DNA of 38,034 nucleotides from an uncultured Clostridia bacterium. GTDB taxonomy: Bacteria; Bacillota; Clostridia; Christensenellales; UBA1242. The notes under the pieces are model-generated. The model had not been told where the DNA came from. It searched no databases and saw nothing but the letters and a program-made list of their open reading frames with translations. Shown in pieces: positions 8,543-17,592 of this stretch. A program made the translations under genes and the position numbers. The stretch spans positions 1 through 38,034 of the forward strand of contig CALVJJ010000002.1 in assembly GCA_944332185.1 (NCBI GenBank), in the 5' to 3' direction. The first letter of the stretch is position 1; each line of letters starts with the position of its first letter.

Positions 8543-9325
8543 TTAGTGCTTTACTTGGTCTTGATTGCTTTCTAGTTCGCAATCATGTAAGTGTTGGTAA
8601 GGATCCACTGTCACAAAAGAATGTACGACTACATTTTGCAAATGACTAGAATTGACTCTACTATTTGGCATTAAAGTACTATGGTCTATAATACTAAAAC
8701 TATCAATAAAACAATGATCGCCTACCACTGTTCCATTGATAAGCGAAACAAATGGTGCTAGTGTCACCCCATTCCCAATAATGACATTACTGTCGATAAA
8801 GGTGGTTTTGGGATCTATAACCCTTACCCCTTGCTCCATGTGATAGGTGATAATACGGTTTTGAATAATAGCACTATATGCTCCCATGGTTACTTCATTT
8901 TCAATTTTTGCACAGCGATCTACTGCAATCGGTACCATAAAAATATCTGTAACTTGATCCATTTTTGGCAAAGCTTCGACTAAAAAAATTTCTCCACAAG
9001 CGAATTTTGCATGGGTAAGATTTTTATACACCATATAATCCACCATTTCCATGACATCTTTTTTTAAAAGCAATGGATGTTGTGCCGGCATAACAAAAAT
9101 ATATTGGCTTTTTGTACTAACTTGCTTTGCGATGGATAAGTAATCTTCTGTACTTTCACTTATGATCACATGGAACATATTCACAGCTGATTTTGTCCAA
9201 TCTAAAACAGATTTTCCCGCTATTTTTGCTTCACAAATAGGATTGGTTTTAACTAACACAACAGTCACCAAATTGTCATCATATTCTATTGTGTTAGGTT
9301 TTGTCTTTGTTTTTGTCGCAATCAT
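8543..9325 (-). CDS. Degenerate GlmU-like protein, probably not a pyrophosphorylase
   Basis: A 260-aa protein, against about 455 aa for GlmU. The region VMPAQHPLLLKKDVMEMVDY (about 79-98) aligns with the GDxPLL strand-loop of nucleotidyltransferases, but the metal-binding Asp is replaced (AQHPLL). The N-terminal G-x-G-T-R-M signature is absent. The linker NRIITYHMEQGVRVIDPKTT and following hexapeptide-like repeats (about 165-245) match the GlmU linker and first turns of the left-handed beta-helix; the acetyltransferase end is cut off. I infer loss of UTP transfer and probably acetyl transfer. Its place before pth agrees with descent from glmU. The start at 9325 lies inside tadA (32-bp overlap), implying translational coupling; no better Met exists upstream of the conserved part. 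Confidence 0.65.
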   Translation of the reverse strand: MIATKTKTKPNTIEYDDNLVTVVLVKTNPICEAKIAGKSVLDWTKSAVNMFHVIISESTEDYLSIAKQVSTKSQYIFVMPAQHPLLLKKDVMEMVDYMVYKNLTHAKFACGEIFLVEALPKMDQVTDIFMVPIAVDRCAKIENEVTMGAYSAIIQNRIITYHMEQGVRVIDPKTTFIDSNVIIGNGVTLAPFVSLINGTVVGDHCFIDSFSIIDHSTLMPNSRVNSSHLQNVVVHSFVTVDPYQHLHDCELESNQDQVKH

Positions 9326-9755
9326 GTTTTTCCCTCAACTTTTTAAAAAATTCTTGTATCAATTTTGTACTTTCTTCTTCCAATATTCCCCCTTCATAGT
9401 GTGTATGATGGTTGCTTGCCACATGGTCTACCGTTGCTACGATAGGATACTTATGATTGTATGCACCAAAATACACTTTGGCAATTCGTGCTCCAGAAAT
9501 TGCACCATAACACATCATGCAAGGTTCTAGCGTCACATACATTTCGCAATCTTCCAAAATAAAATTCTTTAGTTTTTTACTTGCTTTTTGAATAGCAAGA
9601 ATTTCTGCATGACAGGTAGCATCTTGTTTTACTTCCTTTTGATTGTATCCATATCCTACAACTTTACCATTTTTAACAATCACAGCCCCGACAGGTACAT
9701 CAACTTTGCACTTTTTTGCATACTGTAAAGCTTTTTTCATAAATTGTATATCCAT
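9294..9755 (-). CDS. tadA: tRNA-specific adenosine deaminase TadA
   Basis: A 153-aa zinc deaminase of the CDA fold that converts A34 to inosine in tRNA-Arg(ACG). The zinc and proton-shuttle motif H49-A-E51 and the second motif P78-C79-M-M-C82 are both present, and length fits TadA (150-165 aa). AAAGGAATAAGAT precedes the ATG. It follows rlmH by 13 nt and its 3' end overlaps the GlmU-like gene by 32 bp. A guanine or cytidine deaminase is less likely given the EPCMMCYGAI context. Confidence 0.9.
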   Translation of the reverse strand: MDIQFMKKALQYAKKCKVDVPVGAVIVKNGKVVGYGYNQKEVKQDATCHAEILAIQKASKKLKNFILEDCEMYVTLEPCMMCYGAISGARIAKVYFGAYNHKYPIVATVDHVASNHHTHYEGGILEEESTKLIQEFFKKLREKHDCDKNKDKT

Positions 9756-9768
9756 ATCTTATTCCTTT

Positions 9769-10236
9769 CTATTTATGATAGGTAATATGATGAGCAATGG
9801 TTTCTGCCCGGTAGATCTGTTCTAGCAAAATAACTCGCATAAGTTGGTGTGGAAAGGTCATGGGAGAAAAACACAGCAGATAGTCTGCTCTCTTTTTGAC
9901 TTTTTCACTTACTCCATAACTTCCACCAATCACAAAAGTAATGGTACTATGTTGCTGTTTAATATTTTCTAGTTTTTGTGATAACTGCGTAGAACTAATA
10001 TTTTCGCCTTGTAAATCACAAAGTATCACATATCCACTACATTTTTCTAGCAACCTTTCCCCTTCTTTTTCTTTTACCTTTTCTACATCACTAGCATGAC
10101 AAGACGTCAATTTTTCTTCAGCTACTTCGATGATACGAACTTCTCCAAATTTTGACAACCTTTTTTGATATTCTTTGACAGCATCTATAAAATATTTTTC
10201 TTTGAGACTGCCTACACACACAATTTGGTACTTCAT
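9769..10236 (-). CDS. rlmH: 23S rRNA pseudouridine-1915 N3-methyltransferase RlmH
   Basis: A 155-aa SPOUT-class methyltransferase that uses SAM to methylate pseudouridine 1915 in helix 69 of 23S rRNA. The C-terminal knot sequence is classic: FVIGGSYGVSEKV, then LMRVILLEQIYRAETI and the terminal YHK. Full length. The ATG at 10236 is preferred over a TTG 15 nt upstream because GGGGGT lies 8-9 nt before the ATG. The start overlaps the stop of the CAAX-protease gene as TAATG, so the two are likely translationally coupled. Confidence 0.95.
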   Translation of the reverse strand: MKYQIVCVGSLKEKYFIDAVKEYQKRLSKFGEVRIIEVAEEKLTSCHASDVEKVKEKEGERLLEKCSGYVILCDLQGENISSTQLSQKLENIKQQHSTITFVIGGSYGVSEKVKKRADYLLCFSPMTFPHQLMRVILLEQIYRAETIAHHITYHK

Positions 10237-11360
10237 TAGAATAACCCCCAAATAAATGTAGATAGGTTGATCAAAACTCCTAGCACAATGGCTCCAATTA
10301 AAAAGATATTTTCCTTAAGAGTAGGTTTTATCGTATTTTGCTCTTTAGGAAGCACAATATCTATAGGATTTTGTGATAAAGAGTACTCTACATTCAACGT
10401 TGTTTGCGTCTTAATCATATTTTGAATCATGGCTGCTGTTTGTTGATCTTGTAGATCTTCTTTAGAAACCATGGTTTTTAAGCAAGTATTGACATTGGAT
10501 AAAGTTGTTTTTTGATACAATTTTGAAATACAATATATCAGTAAAAATACCAGTACTACAATGAGTGACATCATAGCAACAATACTAATCAGCACATTGC
10601 TGCTTGTCAAAAAGGAATTGAGTACGTCATAAAAACTTGCCCCAAACCAACCTTTGACAGATGCATAACTTAAATATACATTGAGAGCATTATTGGTAAA
10701 ATGTAAAATAATTCCTACCCAAATAGATTTTGTCATGACTACTAAAAAACCAATGACTAATCCTAAAATAGCCGCATAAAACACTTTGGTAATAGACATG
10801 TGCATCAGTCCAAACAAAACAGAAGATATGACAATGGCTTTTCTATACCCGATTGGCTGAATCCCATGCAATAAAATGCCACGATGTAAAATTTCTTCAC
10901 AAAAAGCAGGCAACACAGCAGTCATCATCAGTTCAAACAAAAAGGAAGAAAATGTGTACTGCTCCAGCATTGGACTAGTTGAAAATCCTAAAGGTGTTTG
11001 CCACCCAAACAAACTAATGAGCCCATTAAAAAAGGAAGCGACCCCGATATTCATAAAAAACAAAATAATTCCTATTACAAATGTGATAGCAATCGCACTA
11101 GGTTTTATTTTATGAAAGTGCAGTGTTTTTTGAAGAATGTGTTGTTTTTTAGGCATAAAGATATAGAATATGCTGATCGGTATCACAACCATAATTCCTA
11201 TCTGGATCAAAAGTGCATACACGAGTTCGTATACATAATAATTGTCTAACGGTATGGCATTTTGTGCAGACAAAATACGAACACCACAAAACAAAATCAT
11301 GGCTATAAAATATATCGCATAAACGATACATACTTGTTTTTTTCGTTTTACATCATTCAT
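10236..11360 (-). CDS. CPBP/CAAX-protease (Abi) family membrane protein, copy 1
   Basis: A 374-aa polytopic membrane protein with about eight to nine hydrophobic segments. The three glutamic-type intramembrane protease motifs are intact: E155-E156-xxx-R160 (EEILHR), H187 (FGLMH) and H220-xxx-N224 (HFTNN). The family includes type II CAAX prenyl proteases and bacteriocin self-immunity or membrane-protein-processing proteases; the substrate is unknown. AAAAGGAAACAGT precedes the ATG. It starts 12 nt after the second family member and runs into rlmH. A ~90-residue C-terminal tail with one last membrane helix distinguishes it from its neighbour. Confidence 0.85.
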   Translation of the reverse strand: MNDVKRKKQVCIVYAIYFIAMILFCGVRILSAQNAIPLDNYYVYELVYALLIQIGIMVVIPISIFYIFMPKKQHILQKTLHFHKIKPSAIAITFVIGIILFFMNIGVASFFNGLISLFGWQTPLGFSTSPMLEQYTFSSFLFELMMTAVLPAFCEEILHRGILLHGIQPIGYRKAIVISSVLFGLMHMSITKVFYAAILGLVIGFLVVMTKSIWVGIILHFTNNALNVYLSYASVKGWFGASFYDVLNSFLTSSNVLISIVAMMSLIVVLVFLLIYCISKLYQKTTLSNVNTCLKTMVSKEDLQDQQTAAMIQNMIKTQTTLNVEYSLSQNPIDIVLPKEQNTIKPTLKENIFLIGAIVLGVLINLSTFIWGLF

Positions 11361-11372
11361 ACTGTTTCCTTT

Positions 11373-12368
11373 TTAAAATCCTGATATTGTACCAATTACC
11401 CATAATACGACTAAAGCACTCAGGGCAACAACTGCCATCACAATCTCTTTGCTGGTCCATTTGGCAAGTGTGCTATTTTCTACTTCAACGACTTCAGTTT
11501 TTTCTGTGCGCCATATATATTTTTTCCATAGATAGACACAGAGTATAACCAAACTCACTCCAATAACAAACACAGCAATCGCCATGACTATATTATACCA
11601 CATTGAAAAATCTACGATCCATGGTTGTGTTTTATTTTGTATAAAACCAAGCAAAATAACAATAAAATTATTGGTAAAGTGGGCAATCATGCTATAGACA
11701 ATAGATTTGGTACTATAAGCAATATATGTGAGCAATAGACCTAATATGAATTGATAAATAGTTTGTTGTAAAGATCCATGTGCCAGCATAAAAATGACAC
11801 TGGTTAAGATAATAGCTAGTATAGGTTTGCATTTTTCTTTTAGCCCTTGCAAAATCACACCACGATACACAATTTCTTCACAGACTGCAGGTAGTAATGC
11901 CAAGAAAATAATTTGCAACACAAAATCACCAAAAGTAGCAAGTGGCATACTAGTACTTTCTGGCTGGTACCCTACCAAACGAAAAGCATATTCCATCAAA
12001 TTCACAAGCAGTATACAACTAAACACACTAAGCACAGCAAGTAACACAACCCATAAAACACTCACTGCACTTTTTGGTTTTTGCATACGAATAGATCTTG
12101 CAACATCAACATGATTTTTCTTTCCATAGATCCATACGATATAGAGCATTACAGCATACATCATAAGATACTGAAAAGCCAGCACATATTTGTTGCCTTC
12201 CAGTGTATCTTTAATAGAAAAAGTAACGCGAAATAATGCAAGCAAAATCCCTGCAAGCAAAGTGGCAACCAAAGGCGCTACGATGGTACATAGTAAGACC
12301 AACCATAAAGCATCTAATGTATTCCAAGGTCGATTGGTATAGTCCGTTTTATTCTGGTTCTTTTTCAT
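11373..12368 (-). CDS. CPBP/CAAX-protease (Abi) family membrane protein, copy 2
   Basis: A 331-aa polytopic membrane protein with motifs E164-E165-xxx-R169 (EEIVYR), H197 (FMLAH) and H230-xxx-N234 (HFTNN). It is a diverged paralogue of the next gene: same motif order and spacing and a similar last helix near the C-terminus. Start 12368 is chosen over 12395 because AAAAGGAG lies 7 nt before it. That ribosome site and the first 20 bp lie inside the 3' end of the YfhO gene, so its translation is probably coupled to YfhO. Function is not known beyond likely intramembrane proteolysis. Confidence 0.85.
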   Translation of the reverse strand: MKKNQNKTDYTNRPWNTLDALWLVLLCTIVAPLVATLLAGILLALFRVTFSIKDTLEGNKYVLAFQYLMMYAVMLYIVWIYGKKNHVDVARSIRMQKPKSAVSVLWVVLLAVLSVFSCILLVNLMEYAFRLVGYQPESTSMPLATFGDFVLQIIFLALLPAVCEEIVYRGVILQGLKEKCKPILAIILTSVIFMLAHGSLQQTIYQFILGLLLTYIAYSTKSIVYSMIAHFTNNFIVILLGFIQNKTQPWIVDFSMWYNIVMAIAVFVIGVSLVILCVYLWKKYIWRTEKTEVVEVENSTLAKWTSKEIVMAVVALSALVVLWVIGTISGF

Positions 12369-15033
12369 GTTTTCTCCTTTTTTTAATCCATACAACTACT
12401 TCTACGCTAGTCCCTAGTACGACTACTAAACTGAGTGACACATAAGACACTACTTTTCCTACCGCAAAATAAGGGGTTTCGTAAGTAAGTTTTATGGTAT
12501 GTGTGCCTTCTGTGATATGAAGTCCCATATAACCAATATTGACTTTTTCTATCTCCACAGGTCGTCCATCTACATAAGCTGTCCACCCTTTCGTATAAGG
12601 CATGGACAAGAATAAGATCCCACCATTGCTGGTAATATTCCCTGTAAGTGTTTGGTTGTCTATTGTAACATTATCTAGATAAGAAGTGAATGCTTGTATG
12701 TCTTTTTCATAATCTGCTATTTTATAAGAATAAATAGCAATATCTTCAAAAGTATACTCTCCTTGACTAAAGGAAATGGTCACACTTTCACGATCTTCGA
12801 TATTACCCAAATTAAAGACAAAATCTTGAATCCCACTATACATTTGATTACCTTTTTCATAGAGATTTTGTCGATAGGTTTTTGTGTCTGTTTTTACTTG
12901 AATGGATTGCACAGTATTACCCATAATCACCTTATCAATCGTATCATTTTGATGATTAGGCACGAGTCCCTTGATGAGTAATACGGTTTCGGCATCATCT
13001 TCTATGGCAAAGGTCAAAGTAAGTTGTGCATTTTTATCAGCATGTAAGAAATTCCCTTGAATAGACATATTGCTAGTCACATATTCGTAACTTGTTCGAT
13101 TGGCTCGATTTTGATAGGTAAAGGTACCCACTTTACTTTCTACCACAGCTGCTTGCAACATGGCATTAGCTCTTTCTTGCAAAGGTAAAGAATAATAAAA
13201 TTCTTCACTCATGCTATCTTCATATACAAAACCAAATGGCAAATACTTGCTATTTTGATAGATACCTTCTTGTTCTGCCACCACATCATACCCATAAGGA
13301 ATATCTTGATTGGAAGTAATATAATACTCGGTAGAGAGTATGGCATTCGGTGCCAATCTACCTTGAAAACCTCCCATTCCCAACGTGTGCATATAGCCTG
13401 CCTGTCCTATACTTTGTAAATATTCGTACACATAGCTATTCGATATTGTATTGTAGGAATAAGTGGAAGCATAGTTATTTATAAGTCCTTTGTTTTGATA
13501 ATTCCCTAAATACTGTTTACTATCTTGTATTGCTTCATCAACCCGAAATATATGATCAAAGTCTTTTGAAACAATCCATTTTTCTGGTAAAGATGTAGTC
13601 ACTTCCTGCAATGTTTTGATATTATGAAACATCGGTAAATAGTAGATATTGTATAATCCTCCTAATACAATGGTTAAGATCAAAATAGAATTGGCGACAA
13701 ATTTTACATTCCACCACGTATATATTTTCTTTATTTTTATTTTTGTCGTAGCTACCAAATAACTTAACAGTATTCCAATCGTCCCTAATAAGACATAAAT
13801 AATCATCTGCAACCCACTATGAACGTGATTACCCCCTAGTATACGAGCAAAACTCACAATACTGGATATGGTTAAGAATAACACTACTAAAATCCAACCA
13901 TATTGTACCACTTTGGACCATTGTTTTAGAGTATAATTTTTTTGTTTCCATGTTTGCAACACAAGTCCACTTTCTACCACAAAAGTAAAGATTGCTAAAA
14001 ACAACCACCTACCCGAAACGTAATTACCCACATTCATGATATACCCCGTAAAAGGGATCACCATACATGCAAGCATCACAACAGTTAAGGTGCGATAGGT
14101 AGATGTTTTACCAAAACAAATTCCTAATATCAGCAAAAGAACAAAAGGCAAAGACAGTCCCAGAACGAAGAATTGTTGTGCATTGATCAGTGCCAAGAAT
14201 CCTGTCAACAACTGCCAATACACCAATACCGTAGGCATAACAAAACCTTTGTTTTCTCCTCTTGCACTTGTCGTATATCCATACGCTAAAGGCAAGAGCA
14301 TAAAAGCAAGGATCAAAAAGATGATGACATACAGACAAGCAAATTTCCCTACAAGTAGCCAAAACTTTTTTGAAAAGAATTTTATGTTTTGAGATTTGAT
14401 ATGGCAAAGTACATAAATGACACTAAACAAGGTCACCATAAAAAACATATAAAAACTAGATAGTAATAGAAGTGTATTGCTTATCAAGAATAGATAAGGA
14501 CGTTTGTTCGCTATGATATTTTCTACACTCCAAATGCACAAAGGTAAATACATCATACCACTAGCCAGCATTGGGTGACGGACTGTCATTGTTAAACTAT
14601 AGCCACTAAGCATATACGCAATAGCAAGTACACAAGCAAACCAAAAATCTATTTGTTTGTGTCTTAAATACCAATACATAATGATGGCAATCCCCATCAT
14701 TTTTAAGATGACAATCATTTCATAAGCAGCCACAGACCAACTACTTGGCAATAAAAACATCAAACAATAAAATGGATCAAATAATCCATAATAGATATAA
14801 CTGATTAGACTATCGCTACCCAAAGTACCTACAAGATCAATACCCCCTAATTTGTCAAAAATAGATCCATTCATCAAATAGGTTAAAAATGTATAATGCT
14901 GACTAGCGCCATCAATATGCCAAATAAATGTTTTTCCTGTACAAAAAAAAGGTAGATAACAAATCAAAAAACTCGCTATCATAATGAGCAAAAACAATCC
15001 AAATTTTTGTAATCCTTCTTTCTTTTTTGTCAT
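12349..15033 (-). CDS. YfhO-family membrane glycosyltransferase
   Basis: An 894-aa protein. The N-terminal two thirds contain about twelve membrane helices with the GT-C-type early loop (WHIDGASQHYTF, about residues 38-49) characteristic of YfhO. A large extracytoplasmic domain follows (about 480-850), including the C-terminal segment LSMPYTKGWTAYVDG typical of the family, and there is a last helix near 865. In Bacillus and Listeria YfhO-type enzymes take a sugar from undecaprenyl phosphate on the outer face of the membrane and attach it to lipoteichoic acid. The adjacent GT2 and GtrA genes supply the donor. Start 15033 has AAAGGGG upstream; a longer frame to 15093 runs through a hairpin and is rejected. 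Confidence 0.85.
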   Translation of the reverse strand: MTKKKEGLQKFGLFLLIMIASFLICYLPFFCTGKTFIWHIDGASQHYTFLTYLMNGSIFDKLGGIDLVGTLGSDSLISYIYYGLFDPFYCLMFLLPSSWSVAAYEMIVILKMMGIAIIMYWYLRHKQIDFWFACVLAIAYMLSGYSLTMTVRHPMLASGMMYLPLCIWSVENIIANKRPYLFLISNTLLLLSSFYMFFMVTLFSVIYVLCHIKSQNIKFFSKKFWLLVGKFACLYVIIFLILAFMLLPLAYGYTTSARGENKGFVMPTVLVYWQLLTGFLALINAQQFFVLGLSLPFVLLLILGICFGKTSTYRTLTVVMLACMVIPFTGYIMNVGNYVSGRWLFLAIFTFVVESGLVLQTWKQKNYTLKQWSKVVQYGWILVVLFLTISSIVSFARILGGNHVHSGLQMIIYVLLGTIGILLSYLVATTKIKIKKIYTWWNVKFVANSILILTIVLGGLYNIYYLPMFHNIKTLQEVTTSLPEKWIVSKDFDHIFRVDEAIQDSKQYLGNYQNKGLINNYASTYSYNTISNSYVYEYLQSIGQAGYMHTLGMGGFQGRLAPNAILSTEYYITSNQDIPYGYDVVAEQEGIYQNSKYLPFGFVYEDSMSEEFYYSLPLQERANAMLQAAVVESKVGTFTYQNRANRTSYEYVTSNMSIQGNFLHADKNAQLTLTFAIEDDAETVLLIKGLVPNHQNDTIDKVIMGNTVQSIQVKTDTKTYRQNLYEKGNQMYSGIQDFVFNLGNIEDRESVTISFSQGEYTFEDIAIYSYKIADYEKDIQAFTSYLDNVTIDNQTLTGNITSNGGILFLSMPYTKGWTAYVDGRPVEIEKVNIGYMGLHITEGTHTIKLTYETPYFAVGKVVSYVSLSLVVVLGTSVEVVVWIKKRRKHEKEPE

Positions 15034-15060
15034 CTTTAACCCCTTTTTTAAAACACAAGT

Positions 15061-15087
15061 AGACCTAAGGGAACATGCCTTAGGTCT
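15061..15087. repeat. Perfect 10-bp hairpin between the GT2 and YfhO genes
   Basis: Positions 15061-15070 and 15078-15087 are exact reverse complements with a 7-nt loop. On the minus strand it is followed by ACTTGTGTTTT, a poor U tract. It is more likely an mRNA processing or partial termination element within the operon than a full stop. Confidence 0.65.
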
Positions 15088-15092
15088 AATCA

Positions 15093-16025
15093 TTAGTCTA
15101 TATTTTTAGTTTCTCTTACCAAATATACAGGTCTACTTTTGACTTCTTTATAGATCTGGGTAAGATATATATTGGTACACCCTTGTAAGATACAAAGGAT
15201 ACTAGCTACCAAGGTAATCGTTGGGAACAACCAAGCCGTCAGTGGCAATACAATCTTGCAACAAGCAAGAACAATAAAGACAATAAAAGCAATACTAGAA
15301 AGCACACTTCCCATCACACCAACTTTCATGGATAATGTCAATGGATATGTACTATCTGCAACAATGCCGTTGATAGCTGTTTTGACTAATTTTTTAAAAT
15401 TGAATTTTGTCTCTCCAGCCACTCTTTCTTGTCTTTCAAATTCGACAAAGGTCTGTTTGTATCCCATCCATGCTGTCAAACCTCTTAAGTATAGATTCTT
15501 TTCTGGCATGGTAAGAATAGCATCGACTACTTTTCGATCAAACAATTTGAATTCCCCAACATTCTTTGGAATATTAAGACCGGTAATTTTTTTCAATATT
15601 TTTAAATACAGAGTAGAAGTGATTTTCTTAAAGAAACTTTCTCCTTTTCTAATGGTTCGTTTTCCATGAACGACATCATATCCTTCTTTCCATTTTGCTA
15701 TCATTTCTGGTACGACTTCTACTGGATCTTGCAAGTCACAGTCCATCATGATGACAGCATTGCCTTGTGCATAATGAAACCCTGCATTAAAAGCTGCTTG
15801 TTGTCCAAAATTTCGACTAAAATGAACAACTTTAATGTGCTTATCTTTTTCTGCTAATTGATCTAATAATTCTGCTGTATGATCTCTACTTCCATCGTTG
15901 ATAAAGATGACCTCATACGTTTCATCTATTTTTTCCATCACAGGAGTGATGGCATCATAAAATGCATTGACGGTTTCTTCTTCATTGTACGCTGGTACTA
16001 AAATGGTATATTGTATTTCTTTCAT
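15093..16025 (-). CDS. GT2 polyprenyl-phosphate glycosyltransferase (CsbB/GtrB-like)
   Basis: A 310-aa family 2 glycosyltransferase. The GT-A domain covers about 5-225, with VPAYNEEE at 10-17, NDGS at 43-46 and metal-binding D95-x-D97 (DCDLQD). Two membrane helices at about 235-295 anchor it to the inner face. This is the DPM1-like architecture of CsbB, GtrB and YkcC, which transfer a sugar from a nucleotide donor to undecaprenyl phosphate. Its neighbours GtrA and YfhO make a CsbB-type role the best inference. The sugar cannot be read from the sequence. GAGGATAAAA precedes the ATG. Confidence 0.88.
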   Translation of the reverse strand: MKEIQYTILVPAYNEEETVNAFYDAITPVMEKIDETYEVIFINDGSRDHTAELLDQLAEKDKHIKVVHFSRNFGQQAAFNAGFHYAQGNAVIMMDCDLQDPVEVVPEMIAKWKEGYDVVHGKRTIRKGESFFKKITSTLYLKILKKITGLNIPKNVGEFKLFDRKVVDAILTMPEKNLYLRGLTAWMGYKQTFVEFERQERVAGETKFNFKKLVKTAINGIVADSTYPLTLSMKVGVMGSVLSSIAFIVFIVLACCKIVLPLTAWLFPTITLVASILCILQGCTNIYLTQIYKEVKSRPVYLVRETKNID

Positions 16026-16104
16026 TTTTATCCTCTTCGTTCTTTTATTACTCTCATTGTATCATACCCTATGATTAGGCACAAAGAATTTGATCGTATT
16101 TTTC

Positions 16105-16737
16105 CTATTCTCTTTGTGTTTTGTCATTATCAGTAGGAATAGATGATTCTACTTGAACACTGTTTTGTTCCATAGCAAACTGTTCTTTGTCTACTATTGT
16201 AGTAGATTGTAAAACTTGCGAACTATCTGCCACCTGTTGTTCGTGTTTTTTAAAAATCAGTAATTTTCTTGTCACATAATTGTATACAAGAACAAGACAG
16301 GTCATCAAGATCTTGGTAATCCATTCATTGATATGCAGTAGATCATATCCTACATACATACCACCCATATTGATGAGTAACCCAATGATACTCAGTACCG
16401 CAAACAGTAAAAATCCTTTTTTGCTTTTGCTATTCCCTTTTTCCTGAAACACAAAAACGATGGACAAAATATAATTAACGATAAGACTTACGGTAAAACC
16501 GATACCTGTACTGATCACAGTAGCCAGTACACTTGGCTCTCCTCCCCCATAAAACACATTGTAAAAATGTGGGTAGAGTTTTGGATTAAATAGATATAGC
16601 ACCACACCCGTTATAAAAAAGTCAATTAAGGTTGCGATGCCTCCCACAATAACAAATCGTAAAATCTCTGCTTGTGTTTTGTGTTGTTGACAGTAAGAAG
16701 TGACAAAATTCCATAATGATTTTTTCTTTTGTTCCAT
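16105..16737 (-). CDS. GtrA/GtcA-family lipid-linked sugar flippase
   Basis: A 210-aa protein with four predicted membrane helices in about 25-165 (ILRFVIVGGIATLIDFFITG at the start is the GtrA signature) and a hydrophilic, probably cytosolic C-terminal tail of about 45 residues. GtrA-type proteins are thought to flip undecaprenyl-phosphate sugars. The gene starts 3 nt after the stop of the upstream gene and its ribosome site (GAGGAAGAA) lies within that gene's last codons. The GT2 gene follows 79 nt later, consistent with a shared pathway. Confidence 0.88.
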   Translation of the reverse strand: MEQKKKSLWNFVTSYCQQHKTQAEILRFVIVGGIATLIDFFITGVVLYLFNPKLYPHFYNVFYGGGEPSVLATVISTGIGFTVSLIVNYILSIVFVFQEKGNSKSKKGFLLFAVLSIIGLLINMGGMYVGYDLLHINEWITKILMTCLVLVYNYVTRKLLIFKKHEQQVADSSQVLQSTTIVDKEQFAMEQNSVQVESSIPTDNDKTQRE

Positions 16738-16740
16738 ATC

Positions 16741-17451
16741 TTATTCTTCCTCTTTATGTTCTACATTTTCTGGTGTTGTTGGTGTATCTGTCAAGACAAC
16801 TGGTGTCTTTTTGAAATGATGTATGATCATTTTGATGACAGCATAGAGTACCATAAGGGCAATGATCGCCACAAAGGCAAGTAAAATAATAGTAGAGGCA
16901 TTGTCAAAGATTGAACTAAGTAGAGTAATGAGTAGTCCTGCTGTTAAATTCCCAAGTAATGCACTGATGCAACTAGACCAAAAATCCAATCCAATCACCA
17001 CAGCCACTGCTGTCCCTGTCCACACACCTGTCAAAGGTAATGGTACTGCCACAAAAGCAAAAATACCAAACATCTTAAGCCAATGTGTCTTCTTGGTAGA
17101 AGTAGACTCTTTGCCTTCCATCATTTTGTGGCTGTGTTTTTGCACTTTTTGTTCGATCCACAAGGCAATTTTTTGAAACCACTTTGTCTTTTTTAAAAAG
17201 TTCATGATAGGAATAAAGGCAAGAGCTACAAAAGGAATAACTAGACTACTTCCAATAAATGCATATAAAAAAGCTTCCCAACTAGAAAGTGCATTTGCTC
17301 CCCATACCACTTTTTCCATGGCAAAAGGAATCGCCCCTCGCAATTCTATAATAGGTAAGATTGCAATCAAAATGGTAGCAAGTATCACATTATCTTGAAA
17401 AATGGTAGCAAATACATTTCGAATAGATTCGCTAATAGAAAGTAGTAACAT
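16741..17451 (-). CDS. Small multidrug-export family (COG2426/PF06695) membrane protein
   Basis: A 236-aa protein with about five to six hydrophobic segments. The motif PIIELRGAIPFAM (about 33-45) is diagnostic of the family, and a second P-rich loop PLPLTGVWTGT lies near 138-148. The family is named small multidrug export but the function is poorly established; it is related to DedA-like membrane proteins that may handle undecaprenyl phosphate or phospholipid. Placement as the first gene before the GtrA/GT2/YfhO set would suit a lipid-carrier role, which is inference. The ribosome site GAGGG is rather close (4 nt) to the ATG. Confidence 0.8.
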   Translation of the reverse strand: MLLLSISESIRNVFATIFQDNVILATILIAILPIIELRGAIPFAMEKVVWGANALSSWEAFLYAFIGSSLVIPFVALAFIPIMNFLKKTKWFQKIALWIEQKVQKHSHKMMEGKESTSTKKTHWLKMFGIFAFVAVPLPLTGVWTGTAVAVVIGLDFWSSCISALLGNLTAGLLITLLSSIFDNASTIILLAFVAIIALMVLYAVIKMIIHHFKKTPVVLTDTPTTPENVEHKEEE

Positions 17452-17510
17452 AATCCCTCACAAATGACAATATTTATTCTTATACATATTATTATATGTC
17501 TCGCTCTATC

Positions 17511-17539
17511 AGTATAACAAAATCCATTTTTTCTAGCAA
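17511..17539 (-). promoter_or_regulatory. SigA-type promoter of the glycosylation gene cluster
   Basis: On the minus strand TTGCTA (17534-17539), a 17-nt spacer and TATACT (17511-17516). The start would be near 17504, giving a leader of about 50 nt before the gene at 17451. Confidence 0.6.
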
Positions 17540-17592
17540 TTTATTTTGCACAATATTTGTAAGTTTTGACTTTTCTTGCTTATTTTTTACAT

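Noticed and set aside
9294-9325. Frameshift joining tadA with the GlmU-like gene
   Set aside because: Both reading frames are complete, TadA ends at normal length, and short overlaps are frequent in this operon.
14108-14407. Open frame in another frame within the YfhO gene
   Set aside because: Shadow of a membrane-protein gene with intact domains across the same bases.
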